A DNA stretch of 64,000 nucleotides, taken from assembly GCA_001769855.1 (NCBI GenBank), contig MEPP01000028.1, positions 1-64,000 on the forward strand, in the 5' to 3' direction. Positions 13,852-23,432 of the stretch are shown in pieces. The stretch comes from Bdellovibrionales bacterium GWA2_49_15. Lineage in GTDB: Bacteria > Bdellovibrionota > Bacteriovoracia > Bacteriovoracales > Bacteriovoracaceae. Within the stretch, counting starts at the first letter, position 1; each line of letters begins with the position of its first letter. The position numbers and the translations under genes are program-made. The notes below the pieces were generated by a model. That model was given only the letters and a program-made list of their open reading frames with translations, searched no databases and had not been told where the DNA came from.

Positions 13852-14853
13852 ATGGATTTACGCCACCTGATTGATAAAGTTTTGCTTGTCGATACCAAGA
13901 AATTAGTCCTGCGTGAGCGGGAGTGCACCAGTAGGATTCTCCATTATCTGCGTGAGATTGACCGGCGCAAGCTGTTTGCGGAGCTGGGATTTTCGAGTTT
14001 GTTTTCTTATTGCACCAAAGATTTAAAATACTCTCCCGATCAGGCGCAGAGGCGGATTGTGGCGTGTCGTCTTCTTGGCGAATTACCCGAAATTGAGGCG
14101 AAGTTGGATTCAGGTAGTTTAAATTTAACCCATCTTGGACTTTTCAGCAGTCATTGTAAAAGTGAAGGTATTTGCGGCATCGAAGAAAAACGGGCGGTTT
14201 TATCCCAGCTTGAAAATACTTCAACCCGTGAGGCCGAGAAAATATTGGCAGTAGAAGAAACAGCACCTGCGGCGCCCAAAGTTACTTTGCGCAGAAGAAG
14301 TAAAAATAGCACAAGGCTTTCCATTACCTTGGATGATCGCGTGCTGGGCAAATTGGAAAAACTACAGGCCCATTTTTCCCACTCAAAGAAACGCGAGTTG
14401 GCCCAGCTGGTTGAGTATCTGTGCGATCAGGAATTGGCCCGGCTTGAGAAGCGAAAGGTTGGCCGAGTTTCCCATTCACCCGCGGCGCCGCAGGTGACCG
14501 GTGATCGAGCGCTTACGGCAAAACTGAAGCGTGAAGCTTTGGCAAGAGCACGGCACCGCTGTGAATATCGCGATCCAAAAACGGGGAAAAAGTGCGGGGC
14601 CATTCATTTTCTGCAAATCCACCATCGACTTCCGCTGGCATATGGTGGGAAGCATGATTTGCGCAACCTTCAGGTATTATGCCACGCTCACCATCGTCGG
14701 GTGCACCATGCTCAACGGGACGTGAATGTCGCCTCATTGCCGTCAAAGCTAGCGCGGATTTTTCCTTCCGGTAAACTTCCAGACAGCAGCATCACCGATA
14801 ATGGCCGGGTAACGATCTTTTGGAACGTGCCCTGCAATGGCCTGGCCCCATAG
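13852..14853 (+). CDS. HNH endonuclease (DUF222-like N-domain)
   Basis: The ATG at 13852 has GAGGAG six bases upstream and is preferred to the one at 13828. The 333-residue protein has a helical N-domain (residues about 1-110, containing LGFSSLFSYC and LSxLTHLGL-type repeats), a basic linker (about 140-215) and a C-terminal HNH motif (about 231-280): CEYRD..KKCGAIHFL, IHHRLPLAYGG, LQVLCHAHHRRVH. Four Cys/His pairs and the IHH core look intact. From memory, this family occurs in many copies in Bdellovibrio-like genomes. The last 47 residues after the HNH motif are read antisense through the end of the ClpB-like gene, so the tail is probably not original. Confidence 0.8.
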   Translation: MDLRHLIDKVLLVDTKKLVLRERECTSRILHYLREIDRRKLFAELGFSSLFSYCTKDLKYSPDQAQRRIVACRLLGELPEIEAKLDSGSLNLTHLGLFSSHCKSEGICGIEEKRAVLSQLENTSTREAEKILAVEETAPAAPKVTLRRRSKNSTRLSITLDDRVLGKLEKLQAHFSHSKKRELAQLVEYLCDQELARLEKRKVGRVSHSPAAPQVTGDRALTAKLKREALARARHRCEYRDPKTGKKCGAIHFLQIHHRLPLAYGGKHDLRNLQVLCHAHHRRVHHAQRDVNVASLPSKLARIFPSGKLPDSSITDNGRVTIFWNVPCNGLAP

Positions 14854-17084
14854 GTGGCATCGAATCCGCGCTCCATCAAAACCTGAACCAGGCGCTCGTC
14901 TAACTCCACTGTTAATTTCTTGCTGCTTAGACGTTCATTTAACAGCGCCAACTGTTTGTTTACCAAATCCCGATGAATTTCGCCGGTGAGAGGTTTGTAG
15001 TGCAAAATGGCATCCAGTCGACCGAGAACTTCCGGCTTAAACTGATGGCGATAGTCCTTGGTATTGCTGGTAATAAAGATGATCGTGTTTTTAAAGTTGA
15101 TGGTTCGTCCGCGGTTATCGGTCAAACGACCATCATCCAAAATCTGCAGCAGAATATCGGCAAAATCTTCGTGCGCCTTCTCCATCTCATCGAAGAGAAT
15201 AACGGCGTAACTGTTTCGCCGAACCGCCTCAGTCAAGATCCCGCCTTCCTCATAGCCGACATAACCCGCCGGTGCGCCAATTAGTTTGGCCACCGAGTGT
15301 TTTTCGGAATACTCGGACAGGTCGATTCGGATCATTTTCTTTTCATCATTGAACAGAAACTGGGCCACGGATTTGGCCGTCTCCGTTTTTCCCACACCCG
15401 AGGGGCCTAAGAGTAGAAATGAACCCAGTGGTCTGGTTTCATCCGTCAGGCCAGCGTGAGAGGCCATGAGGGCCCCGGCCACTTCGTGAATGGCCTCATC
15501 CTGGCCAAGCACCCGCTTTTTCAAATCTCGCTCTAATTCCAAAATACGATCCTGCTCGGATTTGAGAATTTTTTCCAGCGGTATGCCGGTTTGTTTGGCC
15601 ACGACCAGGGCGATATCTTTTTTTCTAAGCACCCAATCATGAGTAAATGATGCTAGCTGCTTCTGAATTTCAGGGATCATGCCATATTTAATTTTGGAGG
15701 CCTCTTCAAAGTTACCGTGGCGCTCCGCCTGCTCAAAATCAAATTTCAAACGATCGAGCTGGTTTTGCAGCTCCGAAACTTTTTTGACTGATAGCACTTC
15801 GGCTGCCCAATGCTTCTTCTCGGATTCAAATTTTGCTTTAAGTTTTTCCGCTTCCTTGGCGATTTCCTTGCCACTTTCGGGATCAACTTTGGACAGGATC
15901 ATCTTGGAACGAATCTCACTCTCCATCTCGACTAAATGGGCCGGCATGGCCTCGGCGGCAATCTTCAGGCTGCTACAGGCCTCGTCAATTAAATCGATGG
16001 CCTTATCGGGCAAATATTTATCTGTGATATATTGAACCGAGAGGGTCACCGCATTGACAATGGCCTCATCAGAAATCTTAATTCCATGATGGCCCTCAAA
16101 CTTATCTTTGACGCCCATTAAGATTTCAATCGTATCTTCATTGGATGGCTCTTTTATCGGAACGCTACGAAAACGGCGTGCGAGGGCCGAATCACCTAAG
16201 ATATATTTTTGGTACTCATCCTCGGTGGTGGCACCGATGCAGTGAAGCTCTCCCCGTGCCAGGGCCGGTTTGAGCAAGTTCGCGGCATCCATAGCGCCGT
16301 CAGTTCGCCCTGCACCGACAAGCTGATGAATCTCGTCGATAAATAAGATCGCCTGGCCGGCCTTCTGCTTGATAAATTTGAGCATGGCCTGCATGCGTTC
16401 CTCAAACTCACCTCTAAATTTTGTTCCGGCCATGAGCACGCCCAAATCCAAGGTAAAAACTTCTTTTCCTTTGAGCACATCCGGAACGACGTTGCGATAA
16501 ATGGCCAAGGCCAGCCCTTCCACGATGGCGGTCTTTCCGACCCCGGCCGCGCCCACCAGTACCGGATTATTTTTTCCTCGGCGGCCTAAAATTTCCATCA
16601 CCATGCGAATTTCGCGGTCGCGACCGATGACCGGGTCAAGTTTTCCTTTGGAGGCCAGCTCCTGCAGATTAATGAGAAAGGTCGGTGGGGCCTCCTTCTC
16701 GGACTGCTCGCCTTCCTTGAATTTGTTGTAATCAATATTGAGCTGAGGGAAGATTTTTGGGAGCTGCTTTAGGAGGTCGCGCTCTTCGATAGCATCCCTT
16801 CCTGATTGAATAACCTCACTACTGGCATAGGTAATCCACTCGGAGAGGGACGGCCCTGGGCGAAGCTGATCCAGCGGCATGGCCTTAGAAACCGTGGGGA
16901 GCTTTTTAAGCTCGGATTCTACCTCAGAACGGTATTCTTTGAGCGCCGTATGACTGTAACTTTTAGGATGATTGATAAGCCCATGGAGAAGATGGAGTGC
17001 ATGTAGCTCACTATTTTTTCGCTTCAGGGCCTCAGTCTGGGCCAGATCAAAAGCACCGCGGGGTATTTCTTGCATATTGTACAT
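14712..17084 (-). CDS. ClpB/ClpA-type AAA+ unfoldase
   Basis: The 790-residue protein has a Clp N-domain (residues 5-120), AAA1 with GAAGVGKT (178-185) and Walker B ILFIDE (246-251), a shortened coiled-coil M-domain (about 385-500), and AAA2 with GPSGVGKT (560-567), Walker B VILFDE (628-633) and a C-terminal D2-small domain. The M-domain and absence of an IGF/L ClpP-docking loop (the segment 672-690 is very short) favour a ClpB-like disaggregase over a ClpP partner. It is smaller than typical ClpB (about 860). AAGGAGG lies five bases before the ATG. It has no operon partner, and its 3' end overlaps the HNH gene by 142 bp. Confidence 0.85.
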   Translation of the reverse strand: MYNMQEIPRGAFDLAQTEALKRKNSELHALHLLHGLINHPKSYSHTALKEYRSEVESELKKLPTVSKAMPLDQLRPGPSLSEWITYASSEVIQSGRDAIEERDLLKQLPKIFPQLNIDYNKFKEGEQSEKEAPPTFLINLQELASKGKLDPVIGRDREIRMVMEILGRRGKNNPVLVGAAGVGKTAIVEGLALAIYRNVVPDVLKGKEVFTLDLGVLMAGTKFRGEFEERMQAMLKFIKQKAGQAILFIDEIHQLVGAGRTDGAMDAANLLKPALARGELHCIGATTEDEYQKYILGDSALARRFRSVPIKEPSNEDTIEILMGVKDKFEGHHGIKISDEAIVNAVTLSVQYITDKYLPDKAIDLIDEACSSLKIAAEAMPAHLVEMESEIRSKMILSKVDPESGKEIAKEAEKLKAKFESEKKHWAAEVLSVKKVSELQNQLDRLKFDFEQAERHGNFEEASKIKYGMIPEIQKQLASFTHDWVLRKKDIALVVAKQTGIPLEKILKSEQDRILELERDLKKRVLGQDEAIHEVAGALMASHAGLTDETRPLGSFLLLGPSGVGKTETAKSVAQFLFNDEKKMIRIDLSEYSEKHSVAKLIGAPAGYVGYEEGGILTEAVRRNSYAVILFDEMEKAHEDFADILLQILDDGRLTDNRGRTINFKNTIIFITSNTKDYRHQFKPEVLGRLDAILHYKPLTGEIHRDLVNKQLALLNERLSSKKLTVELDERLVQVLMERGFDATYGARPLQGTFQKIVTRPLSVMLLSGSLPEGKIRASFDGNEATFTSR

Positions 17085-17363
17085 AGAAGCCTCCTTACTA
17101 AATTACTTAACAATTTGGGCATGCTTTTTTTAACGTCAATAGTAGGTGGGAGGAAGTGGCCAGAAATTGTGGCACATTGTCTTGCTTTTCATGCCGTTTG
17201 CCACGATCAAAATTTATTTAACTGTCAGGAACTACGGGCCAGGAAATGTATAGTTGAGCGAAAGAGACTATGGCTTCATAATAAGGTGATTTTTGCCATG
17301 TGGTAGTTGAGGGAAATGTTTTTTAACTTTTCATGTTACAATTTTTTTTGTTAAGGGAGGCCA

Positions 17364-17786
17364 ATGGGCACAAATACGGGATTTGAAATCGTAACTTCAC
17401 TCGGTCCTTCAGTCGTAGGCACGCGCGAAAATGATAAGAATACAGCGCGAGACCGCGAGCTCCGGCCAATTAAAGGCAAGATCGTGGTGGTGGAAACCTC
17501 ACCCGAAGCGACTCGACGACTGCGCAGTATCTTCTATCAGTTTGAGATGGTTACCTTATCCCAGGTTGATGATTTCACCGTTAAAAGCGCCCTCCTCGAG
17601 CACCCCGACTGTTCCCTGCTGATGATTCAAAAAAGTCTGATGATTTATCACCGGCCGGCGATCTTAGGTGTTATGGATCTGCTCATTTCCCTAGGAATTC
17701 CGGTACTTTTTCACGAAAAGGGAGATATCACCTTCAGTGATAAGCTGCTGGAAAAAGCGGTCAAGGCCATGGGCCTTTGGGGCTGA
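17364..17786 (+). CDS. Degenerate receiver-like protein
   Basis: The 140-residue protein has a flexible start (about 1-35) and then a receiver-like alpha/beta pattern: KGKIVVVETSPEATRRL, as in strand 1 and helix 1, a middle strand with CSLLMIQKS, and GIPVLFHEKGD, like strand 5 with Lys. The acidic pocket after strand 1 is replaced (ETS) and no phosphorylatable Asp is present in the middle strand. It is therefore a pseudo-receiver or a relic. GGGAGG precedes the ATG. The gene stands alone between a ClpB-like gene and a deacetylase gene. The 279 bp upstream hold no gene. Function unknown. Confidence 0.5.
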   Translation: MGTNTGFEIVTSLGPSVVGTRENDKNTARDRELRPIKGKIVVVETSPEATRRLRSIFYQFEMVTLSQVDDFTVKSALLEHPDCSLLMIQKSLMIYHRPAILGVMDLLISLGIPVLFHEKGDITFSDKLLEKAVKAMGLWG

Positions 17787-17870
17787 GTCCTTTCTTTTTT
17801 TCCCATTATCTTTACTTTCCCAAGCATGATCTGCCATAAGTTTCCCTGTCTTTAAAACAGGGGAAAAAGC

Positions 17871-18767
17871 ATGCATTTGTCATTGAAAGGCGGATTACTT
17901 TTTTTAGCTTTAACCATGACCGCGGCCTTTGGCGATTCTCTGCCGAAACAATTTCCCGACGATAATGTGGTCTATCGCCCCGGGCACGATGTGGGGATGT
18001 CTCCATATCTGGCCAAGTCACTCTATGGAACCAATAAATTGGCCCTGACCTACGACGATGGGCCCCATGCTGTGCGAACACCCAAGATGCTCGACCTACT
18101 TAAAGAATTTGATGTCAAGGCCACGTTCTTTGTTCTTACCTCACAGATCAATGAAACCACCCGGCCTATAATCGAACGTATCGTCAATGAGGGCCACCAG
18201 CTCGCCAGCCACGATAAAGATCATGACGATAATAATGGCGAGAACGAGGCCACCTATAAGGCGGAACTTAAGGCGTCGGTTGTGACGATTGAAGGCGTTC
18301 TGGCCGAAATGGGCGTGCATCAACGTGAAATGTTTTACCGTTTCCCCTATGGAGCTTACGGGAAGGCACCCTCTTACCATCACCTAAACATTATGAAGCA
18401 GGCATCGCAGGAACTTTATGGCGACAACTGCATCAACTTTGTCTTCTGGGATATCGACACCAGTGACTGGCTTCCCGTTATTACTCCCCAAGAGGTAGCG
18501 CAAAATGTACGCTCCCATATGGAAGGCGGCACCGCCTACACTTTTAAAGCGGCGACTGTCGATGGTCGGCGTGTTTGGACCAAAGTCCCCTATCGCATAA
18601 ACAATCCTTCCAAAGGTGGCGTGGTTCTGATGCATGATATCCAGGAAAAAACCCTGGCAGCGACCCGTCTGATCTTGACCGAAGCTAAGGCCAAGGGCTG
18701 GCAAATTGTCCCTTTGAACGTGGCCAAGGAATTCGACTACGGCAATAAGGAATGTGTCCTGAAATAA
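17871..18767 (+). CDS. Exported NodB-family polysaccharide deacetylase
   Basis: The 298-residue protein has a signal peptide (residues 1-21) and all five NodB motifs: TYDDGP (motif 1, catalytic Asp), SHDKDH (metal His pair), RFPYGAYG, WDIDTSDW, and VVLMHD. The set is complete, so it should be an active metal-dependent N- or O-deacetylase acting in the periplasm or outside, on peptidoglycan, chitin or a similar glycan. In predatory Bdellovibrio, deacetylases of this type mark prey peptidoglycan; whether this one does is inference. It is followed by a strong terminator and so is monocistronic or the end of its transcript. Confidence 0.85.
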   Translation: MHLSLKGGLLFLALTMTAAFGDSLPKQFPDDNVVYRPGHDVGMSPYLAKSLYGTNKLALTYDDGPHAVRTPKMLDLLKEFDVKATFFVLTSQINETTRPIIERIVNEGHQLASHDKDHDDNNGENEATYKAELKASVVTIEGVLAEMGVHQREMFYRFPYGAYGKAPSYHHLNIMKQASQELYGDNCINFVFWDIDTSDWLPVITPQEVAQNVRSHMEGGTAYTFKAATVDGRRVWTKVPYRINNPSKGGVVLMHDIQEKTLAATRLILTEAKAKGWQIVPLNVAKEFDYGNKECVLK

Positions 18768-18799
18768 CTGGCACAAAAAGTTGGCACTCGCTCTGACAT

Positions 18800-18825
18800 A
18801 AGGCCCTCTCAAGGGCCTTTTTTTT
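18800..18825 (+). terminator. Rho-independent terminator after the deacetylase
   Basis: AAGGCCC (18800-18806) pairs with GGGCCTT (18813-18819) over a six-base loop, followed by an unbroken T run to 18825. It ends the deacetylase transcript 33 bp after the stop. Confidence 0.85.
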
Positions 18826-18889
18826 CTCAACATTCATGATTAGCATCGTCTCGACCGACAAGATAAGAGACAATATTGGTATGTTATCT

Positions 18890-20791
18890 ATGAATGTAAA
18901 GCACATGATCGTAATCTTGGTGCTGGCCTGGTCTGGTCATGCTTTTGCTCAGACGAGTGGAAGTGGTAGCGGGAGCGGTCAAGGGGTGGATTTCACCTCC
19001 AATGCAGTTGTGAGATCACCCAGCATCATCAAACGACTCCTGGAGCACCCTCAGGTAAGAGCGGCCTACGATCAGTGCAGACAACAGCAAACGGGTTGCG
19101 GTTCCGGCTCCGGGTCTTCGGCCGGGCAGATCATGGGGCGCAACTGCCAAGATGAGCTGGCGCAATGTGCCTGGGGCAAGTTGCCTCAGACAACGCAAGG
19201 TCAAATAATCGAGGCCTTAAATTCGTTGGAAGGTAACAGTGGGGATCGCGCCGGCAGTGAGTTTGAGAAATTGGATTTGGGTACCGTGAAATCCCAGAGT
19301 GACAGGGCCTTTATTCCCATGCGTGAGTTTTTTAAAAAACAACTGGAAGATGCTTTGTACAGCGATGTGAGAGGGGCCTCCAACAACATCGTCGATCAGA
19401 AAGTTTTTATTCAGATCTACGAAACTCGCGTGAGCAAAAATCTGGTCGAGGCCATCACCTCGTTTTGCATCGACATTCATCCTGACGTTCGCAAAAGAAC
19501 TCCCCGCGTCTATGAGCTGGGAGTGGGAAGTGGCTCAGGCTCAACTTTGGAAATAAACCGCAAGGCCCAAAGCGACCTCTTGGGTAGCGGAAGCGATGCG
19601 GGTGAGGCCTGGAAGGCCTGTGCCAGCGATATCCGCAACATTTGCACCTATCTGGATACCAGCGGTTCAAGCTGTCCATCCCAGCAGGTGCTGGCGAATT
19701 TTGGAGGCAGCGGAAGTGGAAGCTCCTCTTCGCCGGCCGCCAATACCTTAACTCAAGGAACAGGATCAACCCAGGCCACGGCCTGTGCCAAGGACGAGTC
19801 CACCCAAATTGCCGCCTGCAAAGTCGAGGCGGCCATGAAAACTGCCCGGGCCGCTCTTATCATGGCCGATGAGCTCAAAACCGCCTTTGGCAGCGCCTTT
19901 CAAGGAGGAAGCGCCTATCAGGGTCTGGCAAACTCCAAGGTTTATACAGGTGGCGGGGTTTCCGGAGAAAAATCCATTGATGAAATTTCAACGTTGACCA
20001 GCAAGAATGTCGAAACCGCCTATGGTGCCGGAGCTGCGGCCGAGGCCGCGAAGATTGCCCAGGCATGCGGTGCTCCCTCGCAGATACCGGGTTCTGGATC
20101 GGGCGCCACTAGTCCGGTCGGAGGAAGCAGCGCCGCCGCTTTCAATGCCTCCGTCTGTCAGAGATACGTGATGACGCAAGAGATGGCCCTCAAGGCCGAA
20201 GCTGATTTGTCTGAATATTCTCTTCGTTCAAGGGCCATGCAAGAGCGTATGAAAACCAAATTAAGCAATGATCCCAATGGGGCCGAGCTGACCAAGTATT
20301 TAAAAGAGACCGGCATGAGCGAGAGTGAAATTCAGGGCATCAAGGGCGATGCCGCCAAAAAGGATAAGGCGGTTGCCAGTATTCTCGGAAGCTATGAGGC
20401 CCAGCGCCTGAAGATCATTCAGGACATGCAGGAACGAATTCAGAAAAATTCCGCCACCACCGCCACCCTTGACCAGTCCAGCGCCAGTACTGCTGCCGCA
20501 AATATTCAGCAGGAGTTGTCGAGTGAGCCGGAGCGTTACAAGCGCGTCACCCACTACAGCAACTTGATCACGGTTTTTCTCCAGAAGGGCGGTGCCGGCA
20601 GTATTACCTTTACCGGAAGCGCCGCCGCCGAAAGGGAGCTGGGCAACTCAGCGATGGATGCCGCCACCAACACCCAAATTCGCAACAATCTTGCCAACCA
20701 AGGGCTTGGAGGTAGCGCAAATACCGCCCAGCAATCTTTGATTAAAGGCCAAGACCTAAACAGCATTCTTATTGATCTGCCCAGACAATAG
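18890..20791 (+). CDS. Secreted protein with repeated Gly-Ser inserts
   Basis: The ATG at 18890 starts a clear signal peptide (MNVKHMIVILVLAWSGHAFAQ); the frame opens at 18836 but the extra 18 residues would spoil it. The 633-residue product is exported. Short Gly-Ser runs (SGSGSGSG, CGSGSGSS, VGSGSGS, GSGSGSSSS, GSGSGA) recur at least five times between helical, Ala-rich and Cys-containing segments. The C-terminal third is helical and Gln/Ala/Lys rich. Codons of the Gly-Ser runs differ between copies, arguing for selection at protein level. No domain is recognised. It may be a surface or extracellular structural protein. No good ribosome site is seen. Confidence 0.65.
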   Translation: MNVKHMIVILVLAWSGHAFAQTSGSGSGSGQGVDFTSNAVVRSPSIIKRLLEHPQVRAAYDQCRQQQTGCGSGSGSSAGQIMGRNCQDELAQCAWGKLPQTTQGQIIEALNSLEGNSGDRAGSEFEKLDLGTVKSQSDRAFIPMREFFKKQLEDALYSDVRGASNNIVDQKVFIQIYETRVSKNLVEAITSFCIDIHPDVRKRTPRVYELGVGSGSGSTLEINRKAQSDLLGSGSDAGEAWKACASDIRNICTYLDTSGSSCPSQQVLANFGGSGSGSSSSPAANTLTQGTGSTQATACAKDESTQIAACKVEAAMKTARAALIMADELKTAFGSAFQGGSAYQGLANSKVYTGGGVSGEKSIDEISTLTSKNVETAYGAGAAAEAAKIAQACGAPSQIPGSGSGATSPVGGSSAAAFNASVCQRYVMTQEMALKAEADLSEYSLRSRAMQERMKTKLSNDPNGAELTKYLKETGMSESEIQGIKGDAAKKDKAVASILGSYEAQRLKIIQDMQERIQKNSATTATLDQSSASTAAANIQQELSSEPERYKRVTHYSNLITVFLQKGGAGSITFTGSAAAERELGNSAMDAATNTQIRNNLANQGLGGSANTAQQSLIKGQDLNSILIDLPRQ

Positions 20792-20890
20792 TCCTTAACT
20801 GTCAACACAATGTGACGCTTCCCCTTTTCAAGTCTCCTCGATTATGTCAACCTTTCCGGTTGTATTTGCATAACTCATACGAGGGAGACA

Positions 20891-22666
20891 ATGATGAATT
20901 ACTATAGCGACAATAAAGAATGGCAATGGCTTTTTAAACACGCCCTTTATTGGGATCAAATTCTTCCCCTGTACTACCCCACCTACCCGACTGAAGAAGG
21001 GCACAAAGGTCCTGCCGATATCAAACAATTTTTAGAGGAGCTGCTCTCCACCACCGGCGACTGGTGCGCCAATGTGATTGAGCCTCGGGCCCAGGCGCTC
21101 GACCTTGAGGGGGCGGGTACCATCGTCAATGGGAAGACCATCCCCGGGCCGATTCTTACCCAGCTTTATAAAGAGGCCAGTGAGATGGGGGCCTTCGGCC
21201 TCACCCTTCCTAAAAAATATGGCGGCATGGATGTACCGATCTCCAGCGGCCTTTTGATGCTCGGGCAGCTGGGGCGCGCCTGCATGGCCAGCTCGGTGCA
21301 GGTGGCCTTTTTTAGCTGTGTGGCCGAGATGATCCATCGCTTTGGCGATCAGGCCGATCAGGATAACTACATTCCCCGCATTATCAGAGGGGAAATCAGC
21401 GGCTCCATGAATTTGACCGAGCCCGGCTGCGGTTCAGACTTGGGATCGCTCAAGACCAGCGCCACCCCTCGTCCCGACGGAACCTATCTGCTCAATGGAA
21501 CCAAGACCTTCATCACCAATGCCGGCGGCGGTATCGGACTGGTGCTGGCGCGAATCAAGGGCGCTCCCGAGGGCCTGGACGGGGTCTCCATGTTTTTGGT
21601 GGATCAGTCCACCCATAAAAATGGGCTCAACTTTCGCGTCACCAAGAACGAGGAAAAAATCGGCCTCCATGGCTCGTTTACCTGTGAGGTGGTGTACGAA
21701 GATACGGTGGGCAAGCTCATCGGCGGTGCCAATAAAGGCTTCAATACCATGCTCCACCTCATGAACGAGGCGCGAATTGCCGTGGCCATGCAGGCCCTGG
21801 GCGGAATCGAGAACTGTCTCCAGTACGCCCGCGCCTACGCCGAGGAGAGGCACGCCTTCGGTCGTCCGATCGCGGAGCTGCCGCTGCTCAAGCGCAACCT
21901 GGAAGATTATGAAACCGAACGAGACGCCATCCGCGCCATGCTGGTTGACACCATCTCTCACTTTGATATCTATCAGCGACTGGATTTGAAAAAACGTCAC
22001 ACCGGCGATCTTACCAGTGCCGAGAAAGAAATGCATGACGACGCTCTTCTCTGGACCCGCAAGCGAACTCCCCTGGTAAAATACTACGCCTGTGAGGCCC
22101 TGGTGAATCTCTCACAGAGGGCCATTCAGGTCTTCGGCGGCTACGGACTCATGAAGGAATATAAAATTGAACGCATTCATCGCGATTCGTTCGGGCCCCT
22201 GCTCTATGAAGGCACCAGTCAGATTCAGGCCCTCATGGCGCTGAAGGATGTGGTTAAATATGCCATCAAAGATCCCAAAACTTTCTTCAGCAATATTTTT
22301 TACAAGCATCCTACCTTGGAATTTTTAAGCGGCAGCAATGACTGGACCTATGAGTTTAAATCCACGCACTACAAGTTTAAAAAGAAGATGCTGGGACTGC
22401 TTTTCACCACTTTAAAACCCGGTACGGGAGAAATGTTCAATCCCAAAAGCTGGATGAAGATGGATGAGGAAAAAATCGGCGGTCTGATGGTCCATGCCGA
22501 AACCCTGTGCCAGGCCCTGAGCTATATGGAAACTCTGCGCGTGCTGGCCGAGCATGCCAATATTGATAAGGAGCGGGCCGATCTCTTCTTCCGCTACCGC
22601 AGGCTGGTTACGCCGCGGCTGGATGGGATCTATAGTGACTGGGAAATTCGCACCCAAAATCTTTAG
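20891..22666 (+). CDS. Acyl-CoA dehydrogenase, long form
   Basis: The 591-residue protein carries the flavoprotein acyl-CoA dehydrogenase core. It has an N-terminal helical domain, the middle beta-domain (about residues 175-290) with NLTEPGCGSDLG and TKTFITNAG, then C-terminal helices with ARAYAEERHAFGRPI and the signature VFGGYGLMKEYKIERIHRD, which leads to YEGTSQIQ. The extra N-terminal 50 and C-terminal 110 residues place it with long-form dehydrogenases such as FadE5/FadE-like enzymes. It oxidises acyl-CoA to enoyl-CoA with FAD and passes electrons to ETF. GAGGGAGA precedes two ATGs. It is monocistronic, and its stop overlaps the convergent lipoprotein gene by 4 bp. Confidence 0.9.
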   Translation: MMNYYSDNKEWQWLFKHALYWDQILPLYYPTYPTEEGHKGPADIKQFLEELLSTTGDWCANVIEPRAQALDLEGAGTIVNGKTIPGPILTQLYKEASEMGAFGLTLPKKYGGMDVPISSGLLMLGQLGRACMASSVQVAFFSCVAEMIHRFGDQADQDNYIPRIIRGEISGSMNLTEPGCGSDLGSLKTSATPRPDGTYLLNGTKTFITNAGGGIGLVLARIKGAPEGLDGVSMFLVDQSTHKNGLNFRVTKNEEKIGLHGSFTCEVVYEDTVGKLIGGANKGFNTMLHLMNEARIAVAMQALGGIENCLQYARAYAEERHAFGRPIAELPLLKRNLEDYETERDAIRAMLVDTISHFDIYQRLDLKKRHTGDLTSAEKEMHDDALLWTRKRTPLVKYYACEALVNLSQRAIQVFGGYGLMKEYKIERIHRDSFGPLLYEGTSQIQALMALKDVVKYAIKDPKTFFSNIFYKHPTLEFLSGSNDWTYEFKSTHYKFKKKMLGLLFTTLKPGTGEMFNPKSWMKMDEEKIGGLMVHAETLCQALSYMETLRVLAEHANIDKERADLFFRYRRLVTPRLDGIYSDWEIRTQNL

Positions 22667-23370
22667 TCGGGACTATGGGTGAGAAAAAGCTGGCGCACGG
22701 ATTCGAAGGTCACGCCATCCGGGCATGGGATTCGCTGGGTCTGGTCGCTTTCTAATCCGAGAATGACTCCGGGGAGAACCGGGCCGGTTTCAATCTGTTT
22801 GATATCTTCGCGCACGACGATAAATTGGCCGAAGGTGCTGGACTGAGCGTTGGTATCCCGCCGCGCCAGATAGGAAGTAACTTTGGCGCGTCCGTCTTCC
22901 GCATAAAAATTGAACTGCCGTTTGCCGTCTCCCTCATCCACTGTATCCGTGGCGAGCTGTCCTTTCAGAAGGGGCCCGCAGATCGGTGCCAGGAGCCCTG
23001 TCGTGTGAGTTTCCACGTTTTTAAAATAAAAGGTGGCGAGAGTTGAGTCGTAGATTAAAACGTTATTGGTTTCATGCAAGCGGGTGGTGATCACGGTGGA
23101 GGTGCTGCTGCGGTTGCAGGCGGTGTGCTCGATCTCAAAAGAAAAAATCTCATTGAGATGCTTGGAGCGAAATTCTGTGGTTTTATTTCTGAGGGCCAGG
23201 CACATGGTGTAGGCAATATCCATTTTCTGGCCGGAAAGCGGCTTAGGCGCGTCCATAATAGAACCAAGGGAGGTGCCCACGCCCACACGTTTTTGCGGTC
23301 GTGTTTCGCCGCAACTTACCAAGATCGTCAATGTCAGCAGGACCACACAGGCCCAGTTCTGATTCCTCAT
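22663..23370 (-). CDS. Predicted lipoprotein of unknown function
   Basis: The ATG at 23370 starts a lipoprotein signal (MRNQNWACVVLLTLTILVSC) with the lipobox LVSC at residues about 17-20; the frame extends to 23409, but that part would be outside the signal. The 235-residue protein is probably anchored in the outer membrane after processing by Lgt, which is also in this window. The mature domain is beta-rich, with several Cys (for example IEHTAC, APICGP, RIPCPDG) that could form disulfides. No family recognised. It is divergent from mnmD, with 62 bp between starts. Confidence 0.65.
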   Translation of the reverse strand: MRNQNWACVVLLTLTILVSCGETRPQKRVGVGTSLGSIMDAPKPLSGQKMDIAYTMCLALRNKTTEFRSKHLNEIFSFEIEHTACNRSSTSTVITTRLHETNNVLIYDSTLATFYFKNVETHTTGLLAPICGPLLKGQLATDTVDEGDGKRQFNFYAEDGRAKVTSYLARRDTNAQSSTFGQFIVVREDIKQIETGPVLPGVILGLESDQTQRIPCPDGVTFESVRQLFLTHSPD

Positions 23371-23432
23371 CACAAGCTCGTATCGGCAGATTTTTAGCAA
23401 ATTGAGCATTTTTTGGAGTAGACTATTTTAGT

